Source of the DNA: Apricaphanius iberus
Taxonomy: Eukaryota; Chordata; Actinopteri; Cyprinodontiformes; Aphaniidae
Reading direction: 5' to 3'
Assembly: GCA_028564705.1 (NCBI GenBank)
Contig: JAPXFQ010002690.1
Location: 712,501-776,500 of the forward strand
DNA: 64,000 bases
Shown: positions 36,156 to 46,840 of the stretch, piece after piece
Layout: every line of letters starts with the position of its first letter
How positions within the stretch are numbered: the first letter of the stretch is position 1
Notes under the pieces: generated by a model
Databases searched by the model: none
Seen by the model: the letters and a program-made list of their open reading frames with translations, nothing else
What the model was told of the DNA's origin: nothing
Made by a program: the position numbers and the translations under genes

Positions 36156-37502
36156 GTAGGTCAAAAAATATTTGATACAAAATGATTTTGCAAATTTTAC
36201 CACTTCAGAGAGATCTCAAATTTTTTATCGGCTAAACTTCAACTATGAGAGACAGAATGTAAAAAAAAACAGGAAATCACATATGATTTTTGAATTACTG
36301 ATATTTATAGTTGTGCAGAAAATAAGTATTTACAACCTACAAGCAAACAAAAGTACTGGACCTCCTAGGCCTATTACTTCTTCTTTGAGAAGCTTTTCTA
36401 TGGTCCACCCCTGAGTTGTATTAATGCCACCTGTTTGAACTCTTTATCTGTATAAAAGACACCTGTCCACACCTTCAAACAGTCAGACTCCAAATTCCAC
36501 AATGAACAAGATCAAAGAGCTGTCTAAGGACACCAGGGACAGATTGAACATCTACACAAAATTGGGATGATCCAATCTACAATAGGCAACCACCTTGGCG
36601 AGAAGAGATCAGCTGTTGGAGCAATTATTCGACAATGGAATAAATACAAGATCATTAACAGTCTCCCTCAACCAAGGGCTCCATGTAACGTGAAGAAAGA
36701 TCTACATGGACTACATGGGTGGTATTGGAATTGGTCAATGACCCGAAGAGAGATGGGACCACAGTATCAAGGGTTACCATTAGTAACACACTACATTGTA
36801 TTGATTAAAATCCTGCAGGTTAATCCAGCACATGTAAAGGGCTTATTTAAAGTTTGCCAGAGACCATCTGGATGATCCCGGGGAGGATTGGGAGAATGTC
36901 ATGTGGACAGATGGGACCAAATTGAGCTCTTTGGTATAAACACCACTTACCGTGTTTAGAGGGGGAAGAATGCTGAGTTGCATCAAAGGAACACTTTAAC
37001 TACTGTAAAGCATGGTGGTGGAAACATTATGGTTTGGCTGCTTTTCTGCAAAAGGGACAAGACATCTGACTTGTATTAAAGACAAGATGAAAGGGGTCAT
37101 GTATCATGCGATTCTGGGCAAAAACCTCCTTATATCACTGTGAGCATTCTAGATGAAACATATCCAATAGAGTATCTGGCAACAAAGTATGTGTTGCCAG
37201 AGAGAATTGGGAAAAATACCAGCTACTCTGTGTGCAAACCTAGTAAAGACCTATAGGAAATGTTTGACCTCTGTCATTCCCAACTAAAGTTACATTACAA
37301 AGAATTAATGTAAACTTTCAGTATTGACCAAATACTTATTAATTAAATTCTTTAAAAATCTTGCAATTGGTTTCCTGTTTTTTTTTTTTATGCCCTGTCT
37401 CTCACAGTTGAAGTGTACATATGTGGAACATTACAAATCTCTCTCGTCCTTTAAAGTTGGAGATCTTGCACAATTGGTCGATACCAAATGCTTGTTGCCC
37501 AA
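36156..37502 (+). mobile_element. Degraded Tc1/mariner-like transposon with long terminal inverted repeats
   Basis: The left 170 bp and right 180 bp are diverged inverted copies. Examples are CTTCAACTATGAGAGACAGA on the left against CTGTCTCTCACAGTTGAAGTG on the right, and GTCAAAAAATATTTGATAC against GTCGATACCAAATGCTTG. In between, the remnants of a transposase frame start near ATG 36502 (MNKIKELSKDTRDRL) and continue through a region with TAAAGCATGGTGGTGG (KHGGG motif of Tc1-type enzymes). Many stops and a large deletion before the second catalytic Asp are present. It is a different family from the copies at 8431 and 29164. Confidence 0.8.
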
Positions 37503-38394
37503 CTGTATGACTGCAGATTGACACTTAATATTTTTAAAGGTGCAGTAAAGGCTCAAACTTGTTCAGTGTCAGTTTACCTAAACCAAATACCTGTCCATTC
37601 AATGTCATAAGAAAGATATACGATAGTTCTAGGTGTCCCAGCCAGTTTTTAGATTCCATGTGGGATTATTTTAGAGCTAATGCTCTTTGGAGATGTATTC
37701 AAGCACACAGCAAGAATAAATATTACAACTAAATCCCCATCAAATGTCAAAATGTTGTGTGGCTCTGTTTGAACTCTGTTCCATAGGGATTGTGTGGTGC
37801 TGTGAAACTGTAGCTCTCTTAATGTAGTAAATCTGAGCTTGTGTTTCTGTTTTGTGTCACTTCCTATTGCTCTGAGAAATACACAAGGATGTTGGCTGTT
37901 GTACAATGTGTTTCAAATGTGTTTCAGATACACTCAGTAATGTTCTTTGTTGCTCTAATTAATAACATGTTGCAAACATAATTAGTGATTTGTCATTCAA
38001 TAAAACAACTTGGATACCTCTAGAAAATGAATTACATTTTCTCATTGGTCATGTGCCACAAAATTGACTTGCCTTTTCAGCCAATCCTGCCTCTTTCTTC
38101 TTTATTACAACAATTAATTTTTTCTCTTGCCACTCTTCTATAAAGACTAGATTTCACGTAAGCTGCAGCTCCTCTAGAGGAATCACTGGAATAGTGGCAA
38201 CTTCTCTTACTGTTGCTGTTGAGTTGCACAAGATTTCAAAGCATACGACTATAATAATATTATTCAATCTTGATATTGGTTGCAATAAACCAACAGTATA
38301 TCTCAATGTTGTTTCTTCAGTCTTTTCATCCTTTCATTTCTTTAATTCTTTCCTTGTCAAGATCTATGGAACCGATCAAATAAACCAAGTTAGA

Positions 38395-38645
38395 GTAGAA
38401 CCACTGTTCCTCCCCACTGAGAGGACCCAGTTGGGGTGATCGGGGCATGCGACCTGGAGGCGACCATGAGACTTAGAACTTAGAACACACTGTAGGGAGT
38501 GTGTTCTTGGCTTAACTGTGAACGCCTTGGGAATCCCCTGGAGGAGCTGACCCAAGTGGCTGGGGAGAGGGAATTATGGGTTTATCTCATTAGGCCGCTC
38601 TCCCTGACACCCAATAACTGATTGATTCGAAGATGATGGGTGAAT
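38395..38645 (+). mobile_element. 3' end of a Rex/RTE-like LINE
   Basis: One frame reads ERLGNPLEELTQVAGERELW, then VYLIRPLS and TPNN before a stop. This is the C-terminal signature of fish non-LTR elements in which WERLGIP.EE..VAGEREVW is usual. It is followed by GAAGATGATGGGTGAATGG, the usual 3' tail type. Only the last ~80 codons remain. Confidence 0.75.
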
Positions 38646-38789
38646 GGAAGTAAGAGTTAGAACACACCCAAATCCCTAAATAGCTAGTCCAACATTTTTG
38701 GTTGATATAACTTTTAGACCAGTTTGTTAGCTAACCACAATTCATGATAAAAGTCTGAGAAAATATTTCCCTGGTCCTAACAGTAATCT

Positions 38790-39030
38790 GTGAGAAGTTT
38801 CAGTTTTTTTTGTTGCATGTACAGTCTTTTTCTTGTCACTCCACAACATGTTGGTTGAGATCCAGGCTTTGACTTGGCTCAGGTATTTCCAATGATTCAT
38901 TCTCAGGCAGTCCTGAGTGAATATCCTGGTATGTTTTGGGTCAGTGTCATGTTGAAGGGTGGTTTATGGGGGGGTTTATGATCCCCAGGAGCATGTTCCT
39001 GCTGCAGTTCCTGTGGTGATGCTTCTGAGT
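38790..39030 (-). repeat. Probable DNA-transposon fragment
   Basis: Phrases such as TATGTTTTGGGTCAGTGTCATG and GAGATCCAGGCTTTGACTTGG read, on the minus strand, like pieces of a degraded Tc1/mariner-type transposase in fish. No ends are visible. Confidence 0.35.
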
Positions 39031-39489
39031 ACTTGGAGACTATTTTTTACTTTTTCCAACCGGGTTGGATGGTCGGTTCAACCAACCCGGTCCGAGACGA
39101 ACCCAACCCAGGTCTTTGGGGCGTAACACCGGGTCCACACTTGGTGAGAGGCGTGCAATCAGCTGATGTGCCCATGCCTTTGTGCAACACTAATCTGGCC
39201 CGGGGCTCTGCGTTAGAGGCAGAAACCCACAGAGACGATCAACACCACCAGAGAACAGAGTTAACATTAGTATTGCATTGTCACATGCTTTCTTCTGGAC
39301 AGGTAACAACATTCACTGTAATGTTTTTTTTGTTTGGTTTGTTTTCAAACAAGCGACAGTCACAGTGAAACCACACCGAAATGTATTTTGTTGCCTTCCA
39401 ACATTACAGTGTATTCATTAAAGAACTATCTGAATAATATCACTACCTACAAAATGCTGAAAATCTTTGCCAGTCACAAATGTAGTTGT

Positions 39490-39565
39490 TTCACCTTGAA
39501 TTGCCCTGTGTTGAAAGTGTGCTATACAAATAAAATTGCCTTGCCTTCCCTTGCCTTGCCTTTCA
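39490..39565 (+). mobile_element. LINE/SINE 3' tail
   Basis: TTGAAAGTGTGCTATACAAA followed by TAAAATTGCCTTGCC and CCTTGCC units is the typical 3' terminus of fish L2-type LINEs and their SINE partners. The body is not recognisable. A similar tail lies at 53320. Confidence 0.6.
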
Positions 39566-40724
39566 TACTCTTCACTCACTGTCTGTGATGAAAGAGAATC
39601 TGATGTGTTTCTCATTTCACTTTAGTTTGAACTATGTGCCTTATAGTAATCGCACGATTGCAATTTTTGGCCTGTATGGCAATCCGTTGGTAAGGTTGTC
39701 ACTCGAACACAAAAATACCATTTGCTTGCAATGATTTAGGTGTGTACTCCCCTCTGTCGCCAGGAAGCTACACACCGTCACTTTAAATATTTATATGAGC
39801 AAATATGTTAGAGAAAAATGTATGGTCTCTTTTCTTTTTCCGTTTACATGACTTTAGCTTGTGAATTACGTTGACTTTGGTCTTTTTAAATTAAAATTTA
39901 CCCTAAAAATGAAAGGACTTTTTTCTTTCTTCACACAGTGTGAAAACGTTTATTGATTGACTCTTAGCTGTACATTCATTGGCCTGTGTTCAAATTGATA
40001 ATCTGAACAGTGCTTACACTCCAAAGTGAAAAGGATAAAAAGATACATTTATTGAGTTAAAACCTGGTGGCACAAGAGAATCATTACAACAAAAAAGTCC
40101 TAAAGAAATGTGATCTTCCTGCTTGGTTTTTCAGTAATTTTGAAAATCCAATAGGAGCTGTAATATTCTCTTGTAGTGGTGATACTGTTCTTCAGCTGCC
40201 TGGCAAAGTGACTTTATTTTTGTGTTTGAGCTTCATGGCAGCTAACTGGCAAGAAGATAAACTCCTTGTAGCCCAAGGGAGAGTGGTGATGATGAGCTAA
40301 ACAAACAGGCTAACAGCGCTTCAGCATAACGGAGTCTGCTGAACACAGCAGGTTCTCAGCACATGGAGAGGAGAGCCAGAGGAGAAGAAGCATGACAGAA
40401 AATAGAGGAGATAAAGTGCAGAGAGAGGACAACGAGAAGGAAGGCTTTTAGGGAGCCCTGATAGGCTGCCTCAGCTGGGTTTTAGCTAATGGCTGCTCTG
40501 CTGACTCTCCTTTGTGATTGAGGGGTTGAATGTTTCCCTGTAGGAGGCAGCTGATGGACTGAAATAAATCTCCCTGCTCCTGAAATGTGTACGGTAAGCT
40601 TAAGGTTCAAACAACCACTTTATCTCAATGCAAATTCAAATCAGTTACTTTGTTCTCAAAGCTTCAATTGAACCAGTTACATTTTAGCAACACAATTCTC
40701 TGAGACATCTATATGCGGTAAAAT

Positions 40725-41510
40725 AGGACTGTCAAAATTTTCACATCACGGTATTTTTAAAAAACATCGGTATTACAGTATTTAATGGTATTTTCTTCCA
40801 TTTAAGACCGTTCATGTCCCCATTATCTTGTATCTTTAATATAAAAATGGGGTTTAAATAGCTCATTTTAATGTCATATGGACTGCACCGTGTTTTTTTT
40901 CCAGAAACAGGTCAATTAATTAAAATTATTATGATTCTAGTAGAAGTTCTTGATATTGTAGGCTGAAAGTATACTTGTTTTTTATCCTCATTTTGACGCA
41001 AGCACCAAATTGCATCTCATACTGGTTTTGAGTGTAGTACTGAAGAATTCTACTAGGAGGCAGAGTACAGACTCAGACCGGATTTTGACAAAGAAGAAGG
41101 AAAATAAACATGGCGACCGTAGGAGATCATTCGCTGGTTGATATTCAGATAACTACAGAAAAAAAGACAGCTGTAGTATTGTAGATGTTATGGAAAACAT
41201 ATTCACCGCTATTTTTGATTTCTTTCCTACTGGTTTTGGCTCCGTTGACCTACAAACGGTCAATTAGTGCTAGACTCTCCCCCCTACTGGTTACTCAGAA
41301 TAGCACTTGTAAAAGATCTGCTGTTTCGGTTGTCGTCTGACCATTTAAAGCTTCTGAACTACAGATGTGACTCTGCTTTTTGTAATTACTTAATCAGCAT
41401 TATGCACTTTGCTATGATAGCTATACAACGGTATAGCGGTATATTAAAAATTCCTATCATAACCAAAATAAACACTGGTTTTCAGTATAAACCGGTATAT
41501 TGCCTAGGCC
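40725..41510. repeat. Probable non-autonomous DNA element (GGTATA-ended)
   Basis: The block opens with GGACTGTCAAAATTTTCACATC and CGGTATT, and closes with CAGTATAAACCGGTATATTG, so related GGTAT motifs sit inverted at the two sides. A diverged relative lies at 62395-62700, sharing the order ...CATTATC..., ...TAGC(T/C)CATTTTA..., ATGGACTG, CAGGTCAA/CACAGGTAAG and TGAAA(G/A)TATACTT. No coding sequence is present. Confidence 0.5.
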
Positions 41511-42354
41511 TAGGGTGAAGACTTGCAACTTGCTGAAGTTAAAACTGAGAATCAGAATTGGAATCAAAGGAGCTTCACATGGCTTTTATTGTGGAATGAT
41601 TTCTGTTGCCATCGGGCTGTTCAGTGTATTAGATACCGCTGTTTCTTTGAATGTAAAAACATCTCTTGAAATATCCAGAGAGTGAACAGCAGAGAAGAAC
41701 GGGCAGAATGGTTCAGGATGACTCAAATGAAACATCAATGTAAATCACAAATTCAAAGACTTTGTTACAACTAACATATCTAGCATTGTACGGTACGTTT
41801 TTTGGCATACTTTAGGTATCCTTACCCCTCCTTACCAATAAGCAGCACGCAACGTCCTGGAAACATAACACACAGCTGATAGCCACCATTAAAGTCAATG
41901 GGACAGTTTCTACCAACACACATCTCAGAAGTTTAATGTCGTAGCCCTCTCTTAAATGTATGGGGCTGTTCTATTTTTTACGTACTACACTTCTAAAATG
42001 TGTCAAGCTCACCAGTTTAGATCAGACCAGACAGGAAATCAGACACGGGATCAAAGTAAAATTCCCAGAAATGTCAAAATAAAGGGCATGTGCAAACTTC
42101 CCATCGCTTGACTACGAAAAACAAACAAAATAAAACTTATCTACCTGTGACAACAGGGTTAAAGTCAGTCGGTCTGTGGGTCTAATTTGTTGGTTTTCAT
42201 CATGGATGTTTAGAATTTAATCCTTAAAGTGGAGAATCACCACTTCAAGGTGATACCATTGATAATTTTTGCAAGGACAACATGAAAAAAGGAGAAGGCA
42301 TAGACAGAAATATGAGCAGTTCCGGGAGTGGATAATGAGTTTATGATACTTATT

Positions 42355-43143
42355 TGGGATGGGTATTGTTAAGGATTAACGATACTACTACTCTTAATGA
42401 TACTCCTTATCGATCCTGTACTTTTTCGGTATGCTGTTGGTACTTTTTTTTGAAAGACTAAAACAAAAGGGGAAAAACACAAATAATGAAATACAATTGT
42501 TTTACTTTTTAACAATTGGAACAGTAAAGCACACAATATAAATAACTACAGAATAATAAGTACAAAATGAATAATTTAATTAAAAGTATATAAACAACTT
42601 CTTTTATATATCAAAAACTAAAAATACTATGTTGTCTATTTAAAAAAGTTTAAGGTATTCAAATAAAAAATATCAAACATAACTTCCCCATAAAAAATGC
42701 AATTAAGAACCAAAATGAAAGATTTTGAATGCCAAACTTTATAGTGCAAAATAAACCTTGAGAACATTGAGAACAACAATATAACATCCACCCATCCATT
42801 TTCTATACCGCTGCATCCTGCTGCAGCACTCAGGCACCCAAAAACTGTGCATCTCTCTGTTTGTAATTGGTGTATTTTAGCAAGGTGTTTGATCAAATTA
42901 CACGTGTTCTAGTCTTTGGAAGCAAAGCTTTTATTGCATTTGTGAGGGGGTGCATTGTTGTATTCTATTTTTGAAAAACAAAGCCAAAGTTTGGATCTTT
43001 TCGTTCGCTCTGCCTTTGTGTCTTTGTAACTACTGGTGAGCGGAGCTTTTAGTCAGAGCGCAGCAGTTGCCCCTCCCACCATCAGTTCCCGCGGCGTGTG
43101 TGTTTGTTAAGGAGGAGCGGGCTGCCAATACAGAGTTTGTTTA

Positions 43144-43184
<41 letters not shown>

Positions 43185-43275
43185 ACCTTTAAGAGGACCA
43201 TTAAGGCTGAAGAATCAACCCCAGGGCTAATTTAATACTGGGTTTCGGTACATATGCCTGATACCTATGAACATA
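42355..43275. repeat. Probable old hAT-like repeat
   Basis: The left part GGGTATTGTTAAGGATTAACG with CTTATCGATCCTGTAC and the right part CTGGGTTTCGGTACATATGC resemble the ends of hAT-derived non-autonomous elements in fish. Inside is an (AT)n run (43149-43180) and a GC-rich patch with GCAGCAGTTGCCCCTCCCACC. No transposase was recognised. Confidence 0.35.
43149..43180 (+). repeat. (AT)n microsatellite
   Basis: Uninterrupted AT dinucleotides, about 32 bp. Confidence 0.95.
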
Positions 43276-44269
43276 AAATTTAATTTTTTCCCCAGATAGT
43301 ACCATTTAAGTTTTGCAATTGCAATTATCCTTTGATTTCATGAAACCCCTGAGACCAGCTGGATGGAACGCATCTGAAACACACCCAGTGGGAAGGGACG
43401 CGCTGCTGAATCCGCGAGTAAAAAATGTCTGTTACAATGTCCGCCGTCTATGAAAGAAGGGTTAGCATAATTTTAGCACCATAGCCTTTCTGAGCAATCA
43501 TGTCCATCAACTTTCGATCACAGTGTATGCATCAGTATAAACTCTTTTTCAACTGGATGCCTGGCTATGAAAATGAGTCCTCCAAAGGTCTCCTCAAACA
43601 ACGTTTCTTAAGCACCTTTGAAATATGGTGGAACGGGATGTTCACATCATGCAAAGGGCAACAGATGAATCCATTTCATCAGTGTGGACCAATATCTGGA
43701 GAATGTCCCTAAACCCTTATTGGATCTATACCATAAAACAATCAAGAAGGTCTGAAGACAAAATTACATCCTGGTGGACATAAGGTGAACCTAGGCGTAA
43801 AGAGGGTGAGTATATCTGAACCAGTAGATGTGTTCTTTACCAAAATGACAAATAATAAAGAAGAGAATGTAAAGTTTTTGGATCTATATGTTAGCTTTGT
43901 CAGTGCTACCTTTGCTCCGTTAACAGTAAAGCCCAGCTGAAGCCCATTTCCACTGAGAGAGGGCCAGCAATATGTTTTGGACCCTTGCTGCAGCAAAAGA
44001 TAAGATCCACGCTTCTGCAGCAGGAATCTAATTCTGCCTCTGTGCCTGAGGGTGAAATCCAATTTCCTGCATGCTCCGACAAGAAAAGGAAAAGAGAAGA
44101 AAAACAAGAAGTCCAAAACATTTTTTAATTAACAATTAATGCCTTGGAAAGGGATAACAATTTATCTCTAGCATATTCTCATGAGACCAAAAATATCACC
44201 TAATAGACTTGAACCCCAAAAGGTTTTTGAAGGAATAGTTGTCTGGCATGTCTTTAATCTGAACTTTTG

Positions 44270-44660
44270 TCTTTCCCTGGGCTTCTTCCACCAGGCCATG
44301 TTTGCCTTCACGCAACATGACATTTGGACCGCAAATTGTCTGGCCTTTCAGAAGGCTGGAATGTCTAGCTCGCACTGACATGACAGAGAAAAACAGTCTC
44401 TCAGATAACTGCTCCGGCCTCAATTATTAGGCGTCTTTTAGCTGAATGTTCTCTACGCTGGGCATGTCTGGCATCGACTGGTGATAAGCAGAACTGCTCA
44501 TGGTGCATCTACATCTCCACGCTTGAATCAGACCCTATCACTGTGACACCGTGGGTGGGAGGGAACACTTGCTCATAGGTCAGCGTACACAAACATCAAG
44601 ACATTTGGCACTCGGCTCATTTAGTAAGCTGTGGCAGGCCTGATGAGCTGGGACTCTCTT
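44270..44660. promoter_or_regulatory. Candidate conserved noncoding block
   Basis: This is a 390-bp stretch of balanced composition without repeats, containing CCTCAATTATTAGGCG, GGCATGTCTGGC (p53-like half-sites by shape) and CTCATTTAGTAAGCTG. No frame is conserved-looking. It is inferred as a possible enhancer from texture only. Confidence 0.25.
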
Positions 44661-45808
44661 GCATACTGAAAGGGGAGTAAGATGCTGCTGCAGATACCTT
44701 CAATGAACAGTACAATTTTGATTTCTTAATTAGTTGATATGATTAAAGGCATTTCATACTATATGTATTCAGAGGGTTAACTTCTAGACATAAGCCATGT
44801 TGTTAACAGCTATGTTAACAAGGCAATTAGCTTAAGATCACTTTTTCTAGCAACGTTATTATCCATCGACTCAAGGACTCTCCATCACCTACGCAAAGAT
44901 GCACGGAGTAAATGCCCAATTTTTTACTATCCGTCTCCGTCAACGGGGAGTGTATGCATCTGATTGGTCAGTTTCAGCAACAGCTAGAGATCGCTTCTCC
45001 AGAAAGGGCTCTATAGTTGCGGTAATGAGTAGTTAATGCAGCGTTTGGGCACTACATGCTTTATATTGAAAGGATAATTTATCTAATTTGGTCTTGTGGC
45101 GATTTTGTACATTTTGTTGTTCATTTTTCCCTGAGGAAGAAATGCGTTCACAAACCTAGAAAAAACTGAAACGACACTGTCATAGTAGGCAGAGACGGCA
45201 TGAAAAGTTAGCACCCCCTGCTGTCCTGGTCAAACAATGCTGAAAAAACAATGCAGAGCGGAGAGAAAAAAACGGACTACTATAAACGTAAAATGTCTCC
45301 GTAAAATACGTCTGTGTCAGAGTGCAAATTTGCGGTCGGAAAAGCATAAACTAAGCTTCATGTTTGTGTTTTAAATTCAAACTATTGCCCCCTTTCATTA
45401 AAGGAAAATAGTACAGTGGCAATATAAGGCCTTAAAGAACCTGCTATATTATGCAGATGCTCCGTTTACACACTATCGCTGACCCTTAATATTAAAAACA
45501 GGCTAAACTACTTTGTTGATAAATTTGTTTACTTATTTGTAATACTTGAGGTGAGGTTGATATAACTTTAATTCTAAATTGGACAAGTGATCCCTTAATA
45601 TGAGAAAATGAATGAAAATTAGACAATGTGAAACCATTCATATAAACACAACAGAGTGAGTTTTGCTATCTTTCTCCCAATATTGTCAAATTATTCTAAG
45701 CAAGTGTGCATAAAATGCATTAAAAACGTTTTCATGTTTCATGATATTATAATGGAGAAGAATTTGACATTCTGCCAAAGTAAGAACATTTGTGAAAGCT
45801 GGCAGGCT

Positions 45809-45814
45809 CTGAAA
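45809..45814 (+). repeat. Left target-site duplication CTGAAA of the foldback element
   Basis: CTGAAA immediately precedes the left terminus TATGGCAAGCCGA. The identical hexamer follows the right terminus at 52060-52065. Confidence 0.7.
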
Positions 45815-46200
45815 TATGGCAAGCCGAATGAGCATTTATTCTGATATCTTGATATCAGGCATGATTATCATGAACATGCAAGCCATTTCTGTCCACTAGT
45901 TAACTAGTGAGCCATGTTTGTGTGAACTAGTTAACTAGTGACAGCCAAAATGTCCACTAGTTAACTAGTCAGACCCAAATTCCCTCTAGTTAACTAGTTC
46001 TTATGTTTCGTGTCTTACTAGTTAACTAGTATTGCTCAGCATGTTCACTAGTTAACTAGTGCACATTTCAATGTGCACTAGTTAACTATTTAAAAGACGT
46101 TTATATTTTACTAGTCAACTAGTAAGGTACAAAAAAGTATACTAGCTGACTACTGAATGTGAAATTCTCACTTGTTAACTTCTACATAATTTGGCCAACT
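45815..46200 (+). repeat. Extra terminal block of the left arm (duplicated end)
   Basis: The CTGATAT..TTGATATCAGG segment near 45841 recurs at 46216, offset 375 bp. It is again followed by ACACGCCATTTTAGTCCACTAG and GTGAGCCATGTTTGTG. The right arm has one such terminus, and its body aligns with the left arm only from the second copy on. The left end is therefore a terminal duplication. Confidence 0.75.
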
Positions 46201-46695
46201 GCATGATAATTTGTTCTGATATATTGATATCAGGCCAACATACACGCCATTTTAGTCCACTAGTTAACTAGTGAGCCATGTTTGTGCACACTAGTTAACA
46301 AGTGAAGGCAAAAATGCCCACTAGTTAACTAGTGAACACATCTTGGCTTCACTAGTTAACTAGTGAGAGCTGTGAATGTCCACTAGTTAACTAGTAAATG
46401 CCAAAATGCATACCAGTCAGCTAGTTGAAGGTTTTATTGTCTCACTAGTTAACTAGTGGCAGTCAAAAATGTGCACAAGTTTACTAGTGAAGGCATAACT
46501 CCTCACTAGTTAAACTAGTTGGAGTAGGTCAATGTCACAAGTTAACTAGTGAAACATAAATGGCTTACAAGCTAGCTAGGTGATGGCAGCAGGCTCACTA
46601 GTTGATGCATCCTTTGTCCAAACTAGTTAACTAGTGAGGTCATAAATGTATACTAGTAAACTAGTTCAAAGCTAAATCCACACTAGTCAGCTAGT

Positions 46696-46840
46696 GGCGC
46701 AGAATTCTAATTAGGAGGTGGAGAATTCCTGAAATTGAGGCTTTCTATTGGCTCCCTATGTCCAAGTAATTTATGGCATCCAATCACAGTGCACAATTTC
46801 ACAAAATCCCACCCAAAACATTTGGATGTGCCACACAAGT
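46696..46840 (+). repeat. CCAAT-containing block inside the left arm
   Basis: This is non-palindromic sequence with AGAATTCTAATTAGGAGGTG, CTATTGGCTCC (an inverted CCAAT), ATCCAATCACAGTGCAC (a direct CCAAT) and ACAAAATCCCACCCAAAAC. It is copied in inverted orientation at 51366-51502. It is the only conserved interruption of the palindrome array. A promoter or protein-binding role is possible but unproven. Confidence 0.7.

Noticed and set aside
38482..38507. 10-bp-stem hairpin AGAACACACT...AGTGTGTTCT as a regulatory element
   Set aside because: It lies inside a recognisable LINE 3' end and probably arose by local mutation of that sequence.
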